From: Setomelanomma holmii
Taxonomy: Eukaryota > Ascomycota > Dothideomycetes > Pleosporales > Phaeosphaeriaceae
DNA: 64,000 bases
Assembly (NCBI GenBank): GCA_010015745.1
Contig: ML978159.1
Location: forward strand, 62,001-126,000
Direction of reading: 5' to 3'
The notes under the pieces were generated by a model. It saw only the letters and a program-made list of their open reading frames with translations. It did no database searches and was not told the origin of the DNA. Of the stretch, positions 20,852 to 32,485 are shown in pieces (position 1 is the stretch's first letter; each line of letters begins with the position of its first letter). The position numbers were made by a program, and so were the translations under genes.

Positions 20852-22239
20852 CTACCTGTGGTATCCAGAACTCTCGAGCCCAAGGCATTTGTAGCAGTAC
20901 TTATTCTGTCCGTTGTACGCCGCGTCCCACCCACCATGCTTCAAGCAAAGATAATAGTCACTACAAGTGTGTCTATCTGGCTTGCATCCGCAATCAACAT
21001 ACACCAACGCTGGCTGTATATCATCCCTCGTCACAAACTTCACCGCCTCTTCGACCTTGGGAAATGCGCCATACAAGTGCCTTCGGATCCCATCCCACAC
21101 CTTCATCTTTTCTCGAATGTCGTAGTGGTATCCATTTACAGGTCCATTTGGATCGGGGAAGAAATCCCTGTTCCACATAGTCTGTCCCGGCCGATAATGC
21201 TTGTTTGTCCGCGTGAAGTTGACGCGCCAGTCATGCAGATCCCAGGACCACACCTCTGGGCGTATGGCGCTCCAGCTGTTCGAGCCCAAATCCCATGATC
21301 CAAAGTCCTCGTAGCTGTGATATAGAGTGCGTACAATCCAACCCGAGTCCCTGAGGTAGAGAATTGGTATACTCAATTTGCGGAACACGTTATCTATATT
21401 GGGCGGTATATTCCGTACCTGTACACCGTCCTCGCGAAACTCGAAGCTGATCTGGCGAGGTCTGCCGAGGCTTAGCTGGGACATGGCTTCGGTGGCTTGC
21501 TCGAGCTGCATATTTGTCGCATAGGAAAGGCCCCGTCTTCGAGAAGTGCCAACTCCCTTGGTCAGAAAATTGAGGGTGATGGATATATCCATGCTCTCGA
21601 GAAGTTCGTGAAGCGTGACTCCAAGATGAAAAAGCTTTCGATCTCGGAATTCTGCTAGATCTTGCCAATATATCCCATATGAGAGTGGACGCCTTTCATA
21701 GCTACGAGAAGGACGGTACGTGCATTGTCTGGCGGTAGTTCTGAATGCCTCAAAGATCTCCACGGCTGCTTCTCGGCCTATGAAATAGGGATTGACAAAG
21801 TGCACAAGGCTTTGAGAGCATTGACACGGTAAGCTCGATTCGGAGGCCTCTGAACATGGCGATGGTGGCACGATATGCCATTCAGTACTGTTATCAAGGT
21901 CGAAGTAGTGGCGGATGATAGTTTCGTCTTGATGCAACATGTACCTGTACACGATATCCCGAAGTTCGCGGGGAAGACGGAATAACCGTGAGCTGATTTC
22001 CTGGCAATACGCTTGAGAGACCCGGTTGACACACGCGTCTGTTCTCGCTTCGTCACGTCTATGAAGGCCTCCCATGTCATCAGTGCTCAGAGTGCTCATA
22101 CGTTCGTTTCTTAACCTGCGCTTAGATATCAGCAGTATTCATCAGATACATGATCAATGCCAGGCGCATACTGTCTCAGTTCAGCGTCATCTTCGGTTCG
22201 AGCTCGAGAATGGATCTCTATATCTTCATGAACGCCCAT
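20852..22239 (-). CDS. F-box-like/2EXR-related protein, large
   Basis: Exons 22239-22172 and 22115-20852 (GTATGC...GCAG intron, 56 nt) give 443 aa. Near residue 65 the motif RLFRLPRELRDIVYRYML is the F-box-like start seen in fungal 2EXR/F-box families, followed by a family-typical region (LVHFVNPYFIGREAAVEIFE). The C-terminus has several Cys and His (VDCGCKPDRHTCSDYYLC) that could bind a metal. It differs from the three paralogues at 11.7-15.3 kb in length and sequence and is not a recent copy. An alternative start at the in-frame ATG at 22099 would drop exon 1. Confidence 0.82.
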
Positions 22240-22816
22240 AGTGGAGGTATTTGTTGACAACGTCGATTATGGACAGAGCGCGGAGAAGTCTAAAGCGATG
22301 GCTCTTGTGGGCGATTGGGTGCTGCCTGGGCATCCATGCGACGACGTCTTTACTTCCAAAGGTGACAAGACTTGTCGGCCAGCTTTAGACCAACGCAAGA
22401 AATGGACGATCCCTCGATCAGTGCGGTCAACCTCCGGTGTAAGGCTCTTGATCAATGCGAAGTCGAGTGCGCTGAAGGTTATACTTGCCTGGGGCGTTAG
22501 CGTAGGAAGCCTGGTGGTTAGCGGCCCTTGAAATACCCAACGAAATGGCTACCGCCTGCATCAGCCGTCTGGAAATATTGAATGACCACATGATAGAAGT
22601 GCACCCGTTCGAGCAGCATTCACGAAAGAGAAACCAGTTTGCTGGAAGATCGTATGTTGCAACATTGGTATGCATGTATTATGTTCCCGCGTCCAGGCGA
22701 CTTTTGGTATTGTACAAGAAACTCAAATCCATACCAGACTTCGCCCACACATCCATCTCATTACATCGAATCCGACACATAAGCATTCTTTATGTCCGAG
22801 CTCACACTTTGCGAGC
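22240..22816. other. intergenic
   Basis: Promoter side of the 443-aa gene and 3' flank of the CFEM gene. No supported gene. Confidence 0.55.
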
Positions 22817-23597
22817 TTACAAAGCGAGCATAGCAAGAGCGGCGGCACCAAGGAGACCAGCAGCCTGGGTGGCTTGAGAAGCAGCACCAGTGAACTGGGA
22901 AGCAGATGGAGAGGCAGAGGAGGCCTTTGAAGCGGCGGCCGAGGTAGCAGAAGCAGCCGCAGAGCTGGCCTTTGAAGCGGCGGACGAGACGAGTGAGGCT
23001 GCCGCTGACTGAACGTTGGTTTACAAGATCAGTGTATGTCTCAAGTGCAGTTCGTACATCGATGTTACGTACCGAAGCAGCTCCAGCGGCGCTAGAAGCA
23101 GCTGACTTCGCAGAAGAGACTACAGCCGCAGCGCTGGATGCTGCACTTGCGGCCGCCGAGGAGGCGCTAGCAACAGCGCTTGAGGCTGCTCCCCTAAAAA
23201 TTGGTGTACGAAGTCAGTAAATGTCTCATATGCAGTTCGCACAACGGAGTTACACACGAGGCGTTGGGAATGCTAAGGGGAACACCGGCATCCTGGCACG
23301 TCTTTTGAACGGCAGCGATAGTAGTAGCCTGATCAGCTGCCGAGCAAGCACCCTGAACACAAGGTGTTACGCTGTTGATGAGCGAGGTGCCTTTCTGGCA
23401 ATGGCACTTGAAGTCGGTGAGAGCCGAGCAGCCGTCGGATCCGAGGGGACCGATGAAGCAGGTCAACTACAGCATGTCAGTGATAGATGCTAGCAGGGTC
23501 AATGGCAAGAACATACGGCGCACTGCGGGATGTTGTCCAGCTGAGCAGAGGCAACAGAGGCCAGAGCAATGATGGAGGCGATAGCGAAGGTCTTCAT
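22817..23597 (-). CDS. CFEM-domain GPI-anchored protein
   Basis: Exons 23597-23517, 23466-23258, 23193-23073 and 23008-22817 give 200 aa. A signal peptide (residues 1-18) is followed by a CFEM domain with all eight cysteines in order (PQC, LTC, DGC, FKC, CHC, TPC, GAC, KTC) at about 25-95. A long Ala/Ser-rich stalk and a hydrophobic C-terminal GPI signal (LLGAAALAMLAL) complete it. CFEM proteins act in haem/iron capture, cell-wall integrity or host interaction; which applies cannot be told here. Introns 2 and 3 are both exactly 64 nt and align without gaps at 47 of 64 positions (see findings). Confidence 0.92.
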
Positions 23598-26189
23598 GTT
23601 GACAGATGTTCTGATGTTGACGCTGGGTCGGATAGCGAAGGTCTCGGTCTATATGGCGGATATAAGAAGTGACAGTGATGCTTGCAGCTCACAACCAGGT
23701 GGTTCCGAGCTCTTTATAATAACGTAAGATCGCATTGGTCCTTGAGCAAGAATACCCTCGTGTCCAGGGGCCCCTTCTCCACTTGCCGTCATCACATGCT
23801 GTGGCCTGCGACCATCCAGATCTTCATTGCTCCGTCTGGGGAAACAGCTCAATGTGGTGGAGCTCCACATGCAGCCCTGAACAGCCGCGGCGATTCCCTG
23901 GTCTTACCCCAGCTCTGCGAATGGGATCGAAGATGACCATGGAGGAGCTGCCCACATGGGACAAGTACTTTGGTTGGGACCGAGGAAGCGCGAGCAATGT
24001 TGGTATTGTTTTGAACAAAGCCGACAGAGGCCAAGTGCTTATTGGTTGTCATTGGCTAGTGTTACGTTTCGGGACCTGGCGGCGACGACGAGGCTCAGCA
24101 TAGAACGGGGTGGACGACTTGTTAAGGCGCCAAGCCCGGAGCCCCAGACGCCACAAGCTTCTGCTCATTGGCGTCAGGGGCGTTGATCGCTGTATGTGGG
24201 CCCGGAAGCGAGCCGAAACAGGCAAGGCGCTTTAGTATAGTCTGGGGAGAGATGCATGTCTTCGCGTAGCTCGCCGGCGTCTACAACCAACAGACTGGTT
24301 CTTTTTCGTGTTTGTGACAAAGGCTCCTTTTTGATGAAACTGGCTGGCGGCGTGTTGAGTGTCCATTGGATCGTGGCAAATGCGCAAAGGCACAGCAAGA
24401 ATCAATTATCGTGCATGGTACGCCTGCAACCCCGCAATGCTTCCAACTCTTCTTGGACACACATCCGAGGTGCACATCCTTCTTCGTGTTCAAACTTTAC
24501 AGCCAAATCCTTTCTGGGAATGGCGTAAACTCCTGGTCCAGTCGGCGTCCGGATGCGTCATCCGGGCGGTAAGCCACAACGGTGCACCTGTAGAACGAGA
24601 AGGTCGCCGCTGTCAATCGCGTGAGGTCGGCTGAGAATTTTTGTATCTGCATTTCTCCCTGCTCTGCCCAGAGCGTGAGGGTGTTGCAGTGCTTCTTTGT
24701 CGACTGTCGAGTGATGCTGGCTGTCAAACCAATTACTGAGGTCCCAATCGGCGCATAGTGGTGATGTAAATGTGTCATTTTCATGCAGTTGACGGATTCC
24801 CTGTTGTGAATGTTACGGCTCGGCATCACCAATTTACGCTCCTCGGCAGCATGTGCTTGACCGCGACGATCCAGCACCTCCGCTTCGTCGCGCCTAAATG
24901 AGTTCTGGACGACCGGCACATTGCGCGAAGGTCCTGATAATCCTGTTGAATCAGCGTAGGCGCAAGGGAACTTCCGACCACCGCCAATTATACTGTTATA
25001 CTCTCAATGACATTATCGCTGCGCAGGCGACTGGTACTCATTCCACGTTGACTGTCAGCGTGCAGCCATACGAACCGTATCGAACCGAACCGGGTTGAAA
25101 TATCTAGCGCACTGTTGGGGATGAGCTGGATGCCTAGAGTATTGGAAGTGATGGCAGATTCATGGCAAAGAGGAAATGACGCTCTGGCAGTTTCATGCTT
25201 GATGGAAGGTCATCAGATCATCTCCAAATGACCCGGAAACTCCATCTGCCACTTGCATGGTCCAGATATCGTACTTGGAAATGACTGACAAACCAGGAAG
25301 TTGATCATCATGGTAGGCTGCTTGTGTCAAGCATAAGTTCCATGTCATGATCACAATCTGGAGGAAAGCCGAACATGCCATGAACTCGCCATTTGCTCTA
25401 CTTTCCATACATTCGCTGCCGATCTAGATGATGAACCTTGTCGAGTCGGCGAATTTCACTTCTCGAGCAGCCTTGGCCGCGCATTATACACTTTTGCTGG
25501 CCTCATAAACACTCGGGTACCTTCTTCGTCCATATATCGTCGTAGAAGTTCCGCTCCCGATCAACAGAATCGGACATTTGTAAGACCTTCTGTATACGAT
25601 GCTCGTGACGCTGAGTCTACGTGTTTCGATAGGTCTGTCCAGGACGAAGTTGGTTGGAAGGCGTCTCCGCAAGTGGCTTGTATGAATACCAACAGCCACA
25701 AACATGGAAATGACGAGTTCAATCTATCTTGTCAGCTTTCATAGTGATGACTAGCGTGTTAAGGTCTTTTCGCTACTGCCAATCTTGAGATACAGATGTT
25801 GTGGTACTGGTACCTCAGTGTCGGCTTCGTTGCTAGCCAGGTCCATTCGACGCCAAATCGTTTCGCACGCGACTGTGGCAAACCATTTATGAGCACTCTG
25901 TGTTAACGACAATATTCCCGTTCGAGCTCGTCAGGAGAATGTTGTCGTGCAGACCATGCAGACCATGCAGACTCAATGTCATGAGTCTTATCGATAGATA
26001 ATCTTGGCAATCTGTCGCGCTAAGGAAACTTCGATGTTCAGTTCGCAACCGCGAAGTGAGTATACTTCCGCTCTCTAATCACGTCGCCAACTCACCACGC
26101 TCACCTCTTACTGCTGTACACTCTCACACCCTCAAGAATAGCGCGTGCAAGCCAGTCAATAACATAAACGGTCGACAAACCTTGACATC
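23598..26189. other. 2.6-kb gene-free region
   Basis: Between the CFEM and Prp46 starts. Short frames on both strands lack domains, signals or splice logic. A small triplication of GCAGACCAT lies at about 25952-25978. I see no tRNA, TE ends or conserved coding sequence. Confidence 0.5.
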
Positions 26190-27683
26190 ATGGCCGACGT
26201 AGCATCGGCGCAACCACCAAGCTCAGTTGAGCATCTCGTCCGCAACTCTGCGAAGCGCACACGGGAGATCTTTGCAGCCGACTTCGGGTCCTCAGCCGCT
26301 CTTGAGCACTCGGAAAATCCCTCTTCCTCCATCACGCCTTCCACAATTGCGCCTTCGACCGCCGCGGACCAGGTGAATGTCGCAATCCGAATACGCAACG
26401 AATATGAGCACGTGCGCGACCTCCCACCTGCTCTTGCTTCCAAGATGGCTGCTGCCGCCTCGACCGCGGCTGAGCGGAGGAAAAAGATCAAAAGCCAAAA
26501 TGCGGAAGAGAAGGCTTCAGATCCAAAGATGCAGAATTTGATCTCGCGAGCGTCTGAGAAGGCAGACAACGCGGCACAGTCGATGCAACTCACCTTGAGG
26601 GCCGGAGGCAAGGGAGCAGCGCCAAACGCACAAGGCCCGACACCAATGAGAGACACCCCATCTAGCGCGCTAGTAAGAAAAGACACTGTCAGACAGCCGA
26701 AGCCGGAGTGGCACAGGCCTTGGAAGCCATTCCGAGTTTTGGCAGGCTCAATGGGATGGGTACGCAGTCTTTGCGTGGATCCAGACAACCAATTCTTCGT
26801 ATCTGGGTCCGGAGATCGTACAATAAAGCTTTGGGATCTTGCATCAGGTCGGCTAAAGCTGACCCTGACGGGCCACATATCCAGCGTTCGAGGCGTGGAG
26901 GTCTCTCCACGACATCCATATCTCTTCAGTTGCGGAGAAGATAAGATGGTCAAGTGCTGGGATCTCGAGACAAATAAGGTCATTCGCCATTACCATGGCC
27001 ATCTCTCCGGCGTCTACAGCTTGTCGCTGCATCCTACGCTGGATGTCCTGGTGACAGGAGGCCGGGATGGTGTGGCAAGAGTTTGGGATATGAGAACCAG
27101 AACCAACGTACATGTGCTTTCCGGGCACAAGGGCACCATCAGCAGCGTCAAATGCCAGGAGGCTGACCCTCAAGTCCTGACGGGATCCATGGACTCCACA
27201 ATACGGCTGTGGGATCTTGCCGCGGGTAAGACTCAGACAGTCTTGACGCACCACAAGAAAAGTGTACGTGCGTTGGCCACACATCCAACAGAATTCACTT
27301 TTGCTTCAGGAAGCAGCCAAAGTATCAAGCAGTGGCAGTGTCCTCGTGGCGACTTTATGCTGAACTTTCAACCAGTTAACAGCATCGTCAATACGCTGTC
27401 TGTCAATGAAGACAATGTCATGTTTTCAGGCTCAGACAATGGCGCAGTCCAGTTTTGGGATTGGAAGACTGGTCACTGCTTTCAGATTGGCGAGTCTGTT
27501 GCGCAGCCTGGTTCCCTGGATGCGGAAGCAGGTGTCATGTGCTCAACGTTCGATCGTACTGGTCTACGCCTCATTACTGGAGAGTCTGACAAGAGTATTA
27601 AAATCTGGAAGCAGGATGAGGATGCAACGGAGGAGACGCATCCACTGGACTGGAAGCCGACGTTAGGACGACAAAAGTTCTAA
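26190..27683 (+). CDS. PRP46: pre-mRNA-splicing factor Prp46 (PLRG1/PRL1), WD40
   Basis: A single-exon 497-aa frame. The N-terminal 170 residues are low-complexity and probably disordered. A WD40 propeller follows from about 175 to 480, opening with the family signature WHRPWKPFRVLAGSMGWVRS and including GSGDRTIKLWDLASG, GEDKMVKCWDLETN, GGRDGVARVWDMRT and GSMDSTIRLWDLAAG. The C-terminus (DWKPTLGRQKF) is also family-typical. Prp46/PLRG1 is a core subunit of the Prp19-associated (NTC) complex in the activated spliceosome. It is nuclear and expected to be essential. Confidence 0.97.
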   Translation: MADVASAQPPSSVEHLVRNSAKRTREIFAADFGSSAALEHSENPSSSITPSTIAPSTAADQVNVAIRIRNEYEHVRDLPPALASKMAAAASTAAERRKKIKSQNAEEKASDPKMQNLISRASEKADNAAQSMQLTLRAGGKGAAPNAQGPTPMRDTPSSALVRKDTVRQPKPEWHRPWKPFRVLAGSMGWVRSLCVDPDNQFFVSGSGDRTIKLWDLASGRLKLTLTGHISSVRGVEVSPRHPYLFSCGEDKMVKCWDLETNKVIRHYHGHLSGVYSLSLHPTLDVLVTGGRDGVARVWDMRTRTNVHVLSGHKGTISSVKCQEADPQVLTGSMDSTIRLWDLAAGKTQTVLTHHKKSVRALATHPTEFTFASGSSQSIKQWQCPRGDFMLNFQPVNSIVNTLSVNEDNVMFSGSDNGAVQFWDWKTGHCFQIGESVAQPGSLDAEAGVMCSTFDRTGLRLITGESDKSIKIWKQDEDATEETHPLDWKPTLGRQKF

Positions 27684-28029
27684 ATATGCTGTATCATACC
27701 CTACTGCCTTTTGCATATGCATTTACATCGGAGTTAGACAGGCGAGAGCGGACTGGTCCGAGGTAGATCGGTCTTCGAGTATCTCGGGCTTGCTCAGTTC
27801 GGTCATAGTGGTTCTCAATATTCAATTCATCCTTAACTGTGTTCTCGAATATATATATGTTTATGACATATAGTATTCTCTTCACCAGTGCAAGTGACCC
27901 ACGCGTGTTGTTGTAGGTACGTCAGCAGGCCCAAGCTCAAGCGGGCCATGTTTCGCGAACCCCAAGCCTCTCCCGCATCTTAAGCCAACACACAATCAAG
28001 ATGCCGGAACGGGCGCCGCCCGCACGACT
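27684..28029. other. intergenic
   Basis: 346 bp between Prp46 and the Mdm1-like gene, both on the plus strand. Holds the first gene's 3' end and the second's promoter. Confidence 0.6.
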
Positions 28030-31000
28030 ATGGCCCTGAAGCGTCGAGATGTGATCTTCGCAGCCGTCGCCATCTTCATTGCCTGGGGCTACCTCACCCA
28101 TTGGCAGCCCAAGCTGCTCTACCTGCCCTACGCATTTGTCGCCGGTGTTGTCGCTACTCTCGCACTGCTAACATGGTTGACCCTCACCACGTCATGGAAG
28201 AAAGAGCTGCGAACTGGCGGGAAGGTCGACTACGGCCCGCGCCATGTTGCTTTCCTAGCGCCAGAGAAGTGGAAGGCTGAGCGCGAAGCATTGACCAAGA
28301 GGAACATGTACATGATGGAGCCTCTGTACCCCGCGTCCTTCGTCGTATCCGACAGTATCGACGTGCTGATAGGCCTGATATTGCGCGACTTTGTGAAGAG
28401 CTGGTATGGCAACATCAGCAAGAGCCCGACGTTCGTGAATGAGGTCGACAAGGCGGTGCGGACAGCATTGGGTGAGATACGGGACCGCATACTGGCAGTA
28501 GACATGGTCGAGACGGTCGTATCGCGCATGTTGCCCCTCATCACCGAGCATCTACGCGCGGCGTACGAGGCAGAGCGGGCAGTACGTGGGCGCAAGCTGT
28601 CGCGCATTGTCACGGACTCTGAGGAGCTCGATAATGCCATCGCGGCAAAGTACAAGGATGGACGTCTGCACCCGGCAGCGTCACTGGCATACTCCAATAC
28701 CAAGTCTATTCAGCAGCAACATCTTCGCAGCATCGTCGCTAGATTGCTGCCAAAAGTTATGCCGCCCAACATGACCACGAGCTCAGCGGTCAACGTTCTT
28801 ATCAAGGAGATTGTGGCTTGCGCCGTTCTTTCTCCTGTGATGCAGATGTTATCCGATCCTGATACGTGGAACCAGCTCATGGAGGGTTATGTAAGAATCT
28901 CCCTATCCATTCATAACTTTTTCTAATACAGCTAGGGACGAACGGTGTTACAGGAACGCAAGACTGTCCGTAAGCTTCGAGCTGCTCTCGATGAGCATGC
29001 CCCTCCATCGCCGAGGACTCCAAGGAACCTCCAGTTCCCCAAGCTTGCGCCAGGAGACAATGAAAGGAGGTTTGAGAGGTTCATACGGGCAATAAGACAG
29101 ACAAACACTCTGGCAGATGCACGCCGCTTTCGCAGCGAGATATCAAGCCAGCTGCGGAGAGACTCATTGATCGATGGTCAAGATCCCGTCTATTTGCGAC
29201 GATTAGAGACAGCACGACAGATCCTGGACTCCAAGGTTGCCAACCTGAGTACAGGCGGAACAGTCCGAGCGAAAGTTGCAGCACAAGAAAAGCCCAAGCA
29301 TAAGCGTACGTCTTCCAAATTTGCAAACGCGTCCTTGCGCGAAGTCCTGTATGATGCGTCAGGTCTGTCATGCTTCATGGAGTTCATGGATCAAGCAGAT
29401 CTCATGCGCCTTGTGCAGTTCTGGATTGTGGTGGATGGCTTTCGCAACCCGTTAGAGATGGACACCGATGAATTACCGGAGCATGTTAGCTCGTTCCCTG
29501 CATGGACAGAGTCTGATCGAACAGATCTCGCTCAGATCCAGGATGCATATCTTTCGAAACCGGAGCTGAACATCCTGCCAGAAGCACGGAAGGCAGTCTC
29601 GGTGTTTCTCAAAGCTGGGCGAGCGGCAACACCGCTGCAGTACCACAACGCGCGGCGCGCTCTACTCGAAGCCCAGACTGCGGCTTACGATCAGCTGCAG
29701 GAGCCCTACTTTCGGAGGTTCAAGAGATCGACTTTGTACTACAAGTGGCTCGCCATGGACGAGGCAGCCAACTCGGAGCACAGCGGCGTTAAAACAAAGA
29801 CAGTGGCACGAACTCTAGATGACCCGTCAAGTGCAGCACCTGCAATGGCTAGGACGCAATCAGGGCAAAAGTTGTCTGTACACCCTCCACACGCTGATTT
29901 GCGGAGAGCAGTAGCGTCATCCTCAGATCTCAAGAGCCAGGGACTAGTCAGGAGCTTGGATCCACCTCCTCGCAGATCTCTCGACTTGGGGCCTGCAACA
30001 CCTCGTACTCCTTTATTCGAGGATGATTATGACACAGATCCCCTAGCCCAGTCAACGGCAAGCCTAGATTCTGACTATGGGCAAGAGCGGTCCAATGGAA
30101 ATGACACTCGTGTTGTTGATGCAATGCAAGCGGCTTTGACTGACATAATGGATGAGCCGGAAGGTTCCATATTTTATGAGGGCAACATCAACTCGCCACT
30201 TGATAATGATTCCCAAAGAGGCTCTGTGGAGATTCCGAGGGCTCTATCGCCACACCCGTTGAGTCAGCAGAGGAAAGAGAAACCAAGCATCGCGTCGCTA
30301 GGATTGGTTGGCGAGCCTAAGACTCGCGGGGTCTTCAATGATGATCTCTTTGGTGACGAAGAAAAGTTTCTTGAAGACGAAATTGACGATCCGGTAGCGA
30401 AGAACGCTACTGACGATGACGAGATCCACGAAGCAGCACCGGGAGACCTAGGTCTTGCAGAAGCTATAGATGCACTCACGGCGGATATTGAGCGCTTGGT
30501 CACACAGGAATCGATTGTGGACTCTTTGACATCAAAAGCAGAATTAACGAACAATGCAGCTGAGCTGCGCATACTGCGAAAGTCCAAAGCAAGTTTGCAG
30601 AGAGAAATCCAGAGAAAAGAACTTCAACGGCAGCAGTATATCGTACAGGAAAGTGATAACAGCTTGTACGGACGCGCAACTGTATTTATTCAATCAATCA
30701 TGGTGGGCACAGAAGAGGATGGCAAGGAGTACGCTATGTGTAAGTGATCCTGACCCAACGCCTCCCTTGGCAGTACTGATGGTTTTCAAGATGTCATCGA
30801 AGTTCGACGCCGTGCAGGTGACCAGATGCCCGCAGCTACTTGGGTCATATCACGGAGATACAGCGAGTTTCACGATCTGAACAAGAGACTGCGAGGAAAG
30901 TTTCCTCAAGTGCGAAATCTTGAGTTCCCACGACGGCAGATGATGCTCAAGCTGCAAAAGGATTTTTTGCACAAACGCAGAATCGGACTTGAGAAGTACC

Positions 31001-31940
31001 TCAGAGTACGAATGCTCTCAACCCTGATGTCTCCCAGAGGCTAACACACCACAGGAGCTTCTGCTCATTCCGGCCGTGTGTCGTAGCCGCGAACTTCGGT
31101 CGTTCCTCTCCCAAGCCGCAATCAATCCCGCCGATGCCCTGCGCAACCAAGATCTAAACTCCATTGACTTTGTCTCCCGAATCTACAGCTCCGTCGCTGA
31201 TGGTATGGAGGAATTTCTTGGCAACATCCCTGTCCTCGATCAACTTACTGTCGCCGGACAGAACCTCATCTCAGCTGCAACCACTCAGCTCGCCGGTACC
31301 AACGGCGCAAGTATTGGCTCCGGTGCACAATCGAGCAATCTCGCTGCACCCGGTGCCCTTGGGGTTCAACCGAATTCAGACGCAGAAGCTGAAGCTGAGA
31401 TTCTTGCCTTCGAGAAACAAGAGCTGCCACCCTTTGTCAAGCCAATCACCGATCTCTTTCTCGAAACCTTTGAACTCAATCGCGAGAACAACTGGCTGCG
31501 TGGCCGTGCCGTCATAGTCGTCCTACATCAACTTTTAGGTGGCACTATTGAACGCAAAGTTCGTGAATCTTTCGATAGTCTCCTCTCGGAGAACAACATC
31601 TCGAAGTACATTGATACGCTCAAAGACTCCATGTGGCCCAACGGTAGACTCAAGCAAGGTGCCGAGAGAGCACCGCAAGAGCGAGCCAAGAGCAGGAAAG
31701 CAGCGGCTACGGTACTGGGTACATTGGTTCCTGAGCTGGCAAGCAGTGTGGTCGGCAGGCAGAATGCACAGATTGCTGCGAGAAAGTTGGAGGGGACGGT
31801 CAATAATGCTCGATTGAAGTGAGTATTGTTCCGAAGATCTGATATAACGTTCTGGGCTAACAACACATAGTACCCATCTTGCTTTCACGCTTCTGGATGA
31901 GCTGATCCATGTTTTGTTTCCGGATGTTGCGATGAAATGA
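28030..31940 (+). CDS. MDM1: Mdm1/SNX13-25 type PXA-RGS-PX-Nexin_C membrane protein
   Basis: Exons 28030-28890, 28936-30739, 30791-31005, 31055-31818 and 31871-31940 give 1237 aa. Two N-terminal membrane segments (about 8-25 and 33-50) are followed by a PXA domain (about 100-285, opening near SFVVSDSIDVLIGLILRDFV), an RGS-like domain (about 420-560, LSCFMEFMDQADLMRLVQFW), a PX phosphoinositide-binding domain (about 870-990, ATWVISRRYSEFHDLNKRL) and a C-terminal nexin domain (about 1080-1200, LRGRAVIVVLHQLLGG). Yeast Mdm1 anchors in the ER and binds the vacuole, forming nucleus-vacuole contact sites linked to lipid droplets. All four introns keep frame. The symbol is by domain homology. Confidence 0.93.
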
Positions 31941-32485
31941 CGCAAATATGCATTTCTGGAGTCAAGGCGCTGAGATATCTGCATGCATTGGGTGGAGTAA
32001 CCGAGTTTTCCGGGCAACAACCTCGCCATCGTTTATGGTCGAGGTGATTGGATCCTCGAAAAATGTTATTTCAACCCTCTCGAGCAGTTCTTGACCTTAT
32101 GCTTGGCTTCAGCGAGATGGTTACCTAATGCGTAATAGCGTATGGTCGACTCGCTCAAAGTGGCTTAGCTCGATCTTACATGCATCAACGGGTGTGCGCA
32201 GCAGATCGTCGATGTTCCCACTCCGCAGACTTGTACCATTTGGGAATGCCATTCGCTGCTACACAAGTCGAAAGTCCAATGATGGGAACGGAATTGCCAG
32301 CCCTTCAGCCCTTTTCAAAGACCGTTGAGGACGGCGGTGATGCGACAAGAGGAGTCAGACCATGCACATCGGTCGTGTGAGGCTATTGTAGAGCCCGGAG
32401 CATGTATAAAGGACGAGGACGAGCATTGCAAAAGACAAAACATCTTCTCCCACCTTTGTACCGATATACGCAGTGCTTATTCACC
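31941..32485. other. intergenic
   Basis: Between the Mdm1-like gene and the second SDR. Holds the TATA box noted next; nothing else recognised. Confidence 0.6.
32405..32410 (+). promoter_or_regulatory. TATA box of the second SDR gene
   Basis: TATAAA in the context CATGTATAAAGGACG, 76 bp before the ATG at 32486. Spacing suits a short 5' UTR. Confidence 0.55.

Noticed and set aside
24497..24919. 140-aa minus-strand frame
   Set aside because: No signal, domain or splice context; composition not gene-like.
26156..26983. 275-aa frame on the minus strand
   Set aside because: Antisense shadow of the Prp46 N-terminus; no domain and the plus-strand protein is certain.
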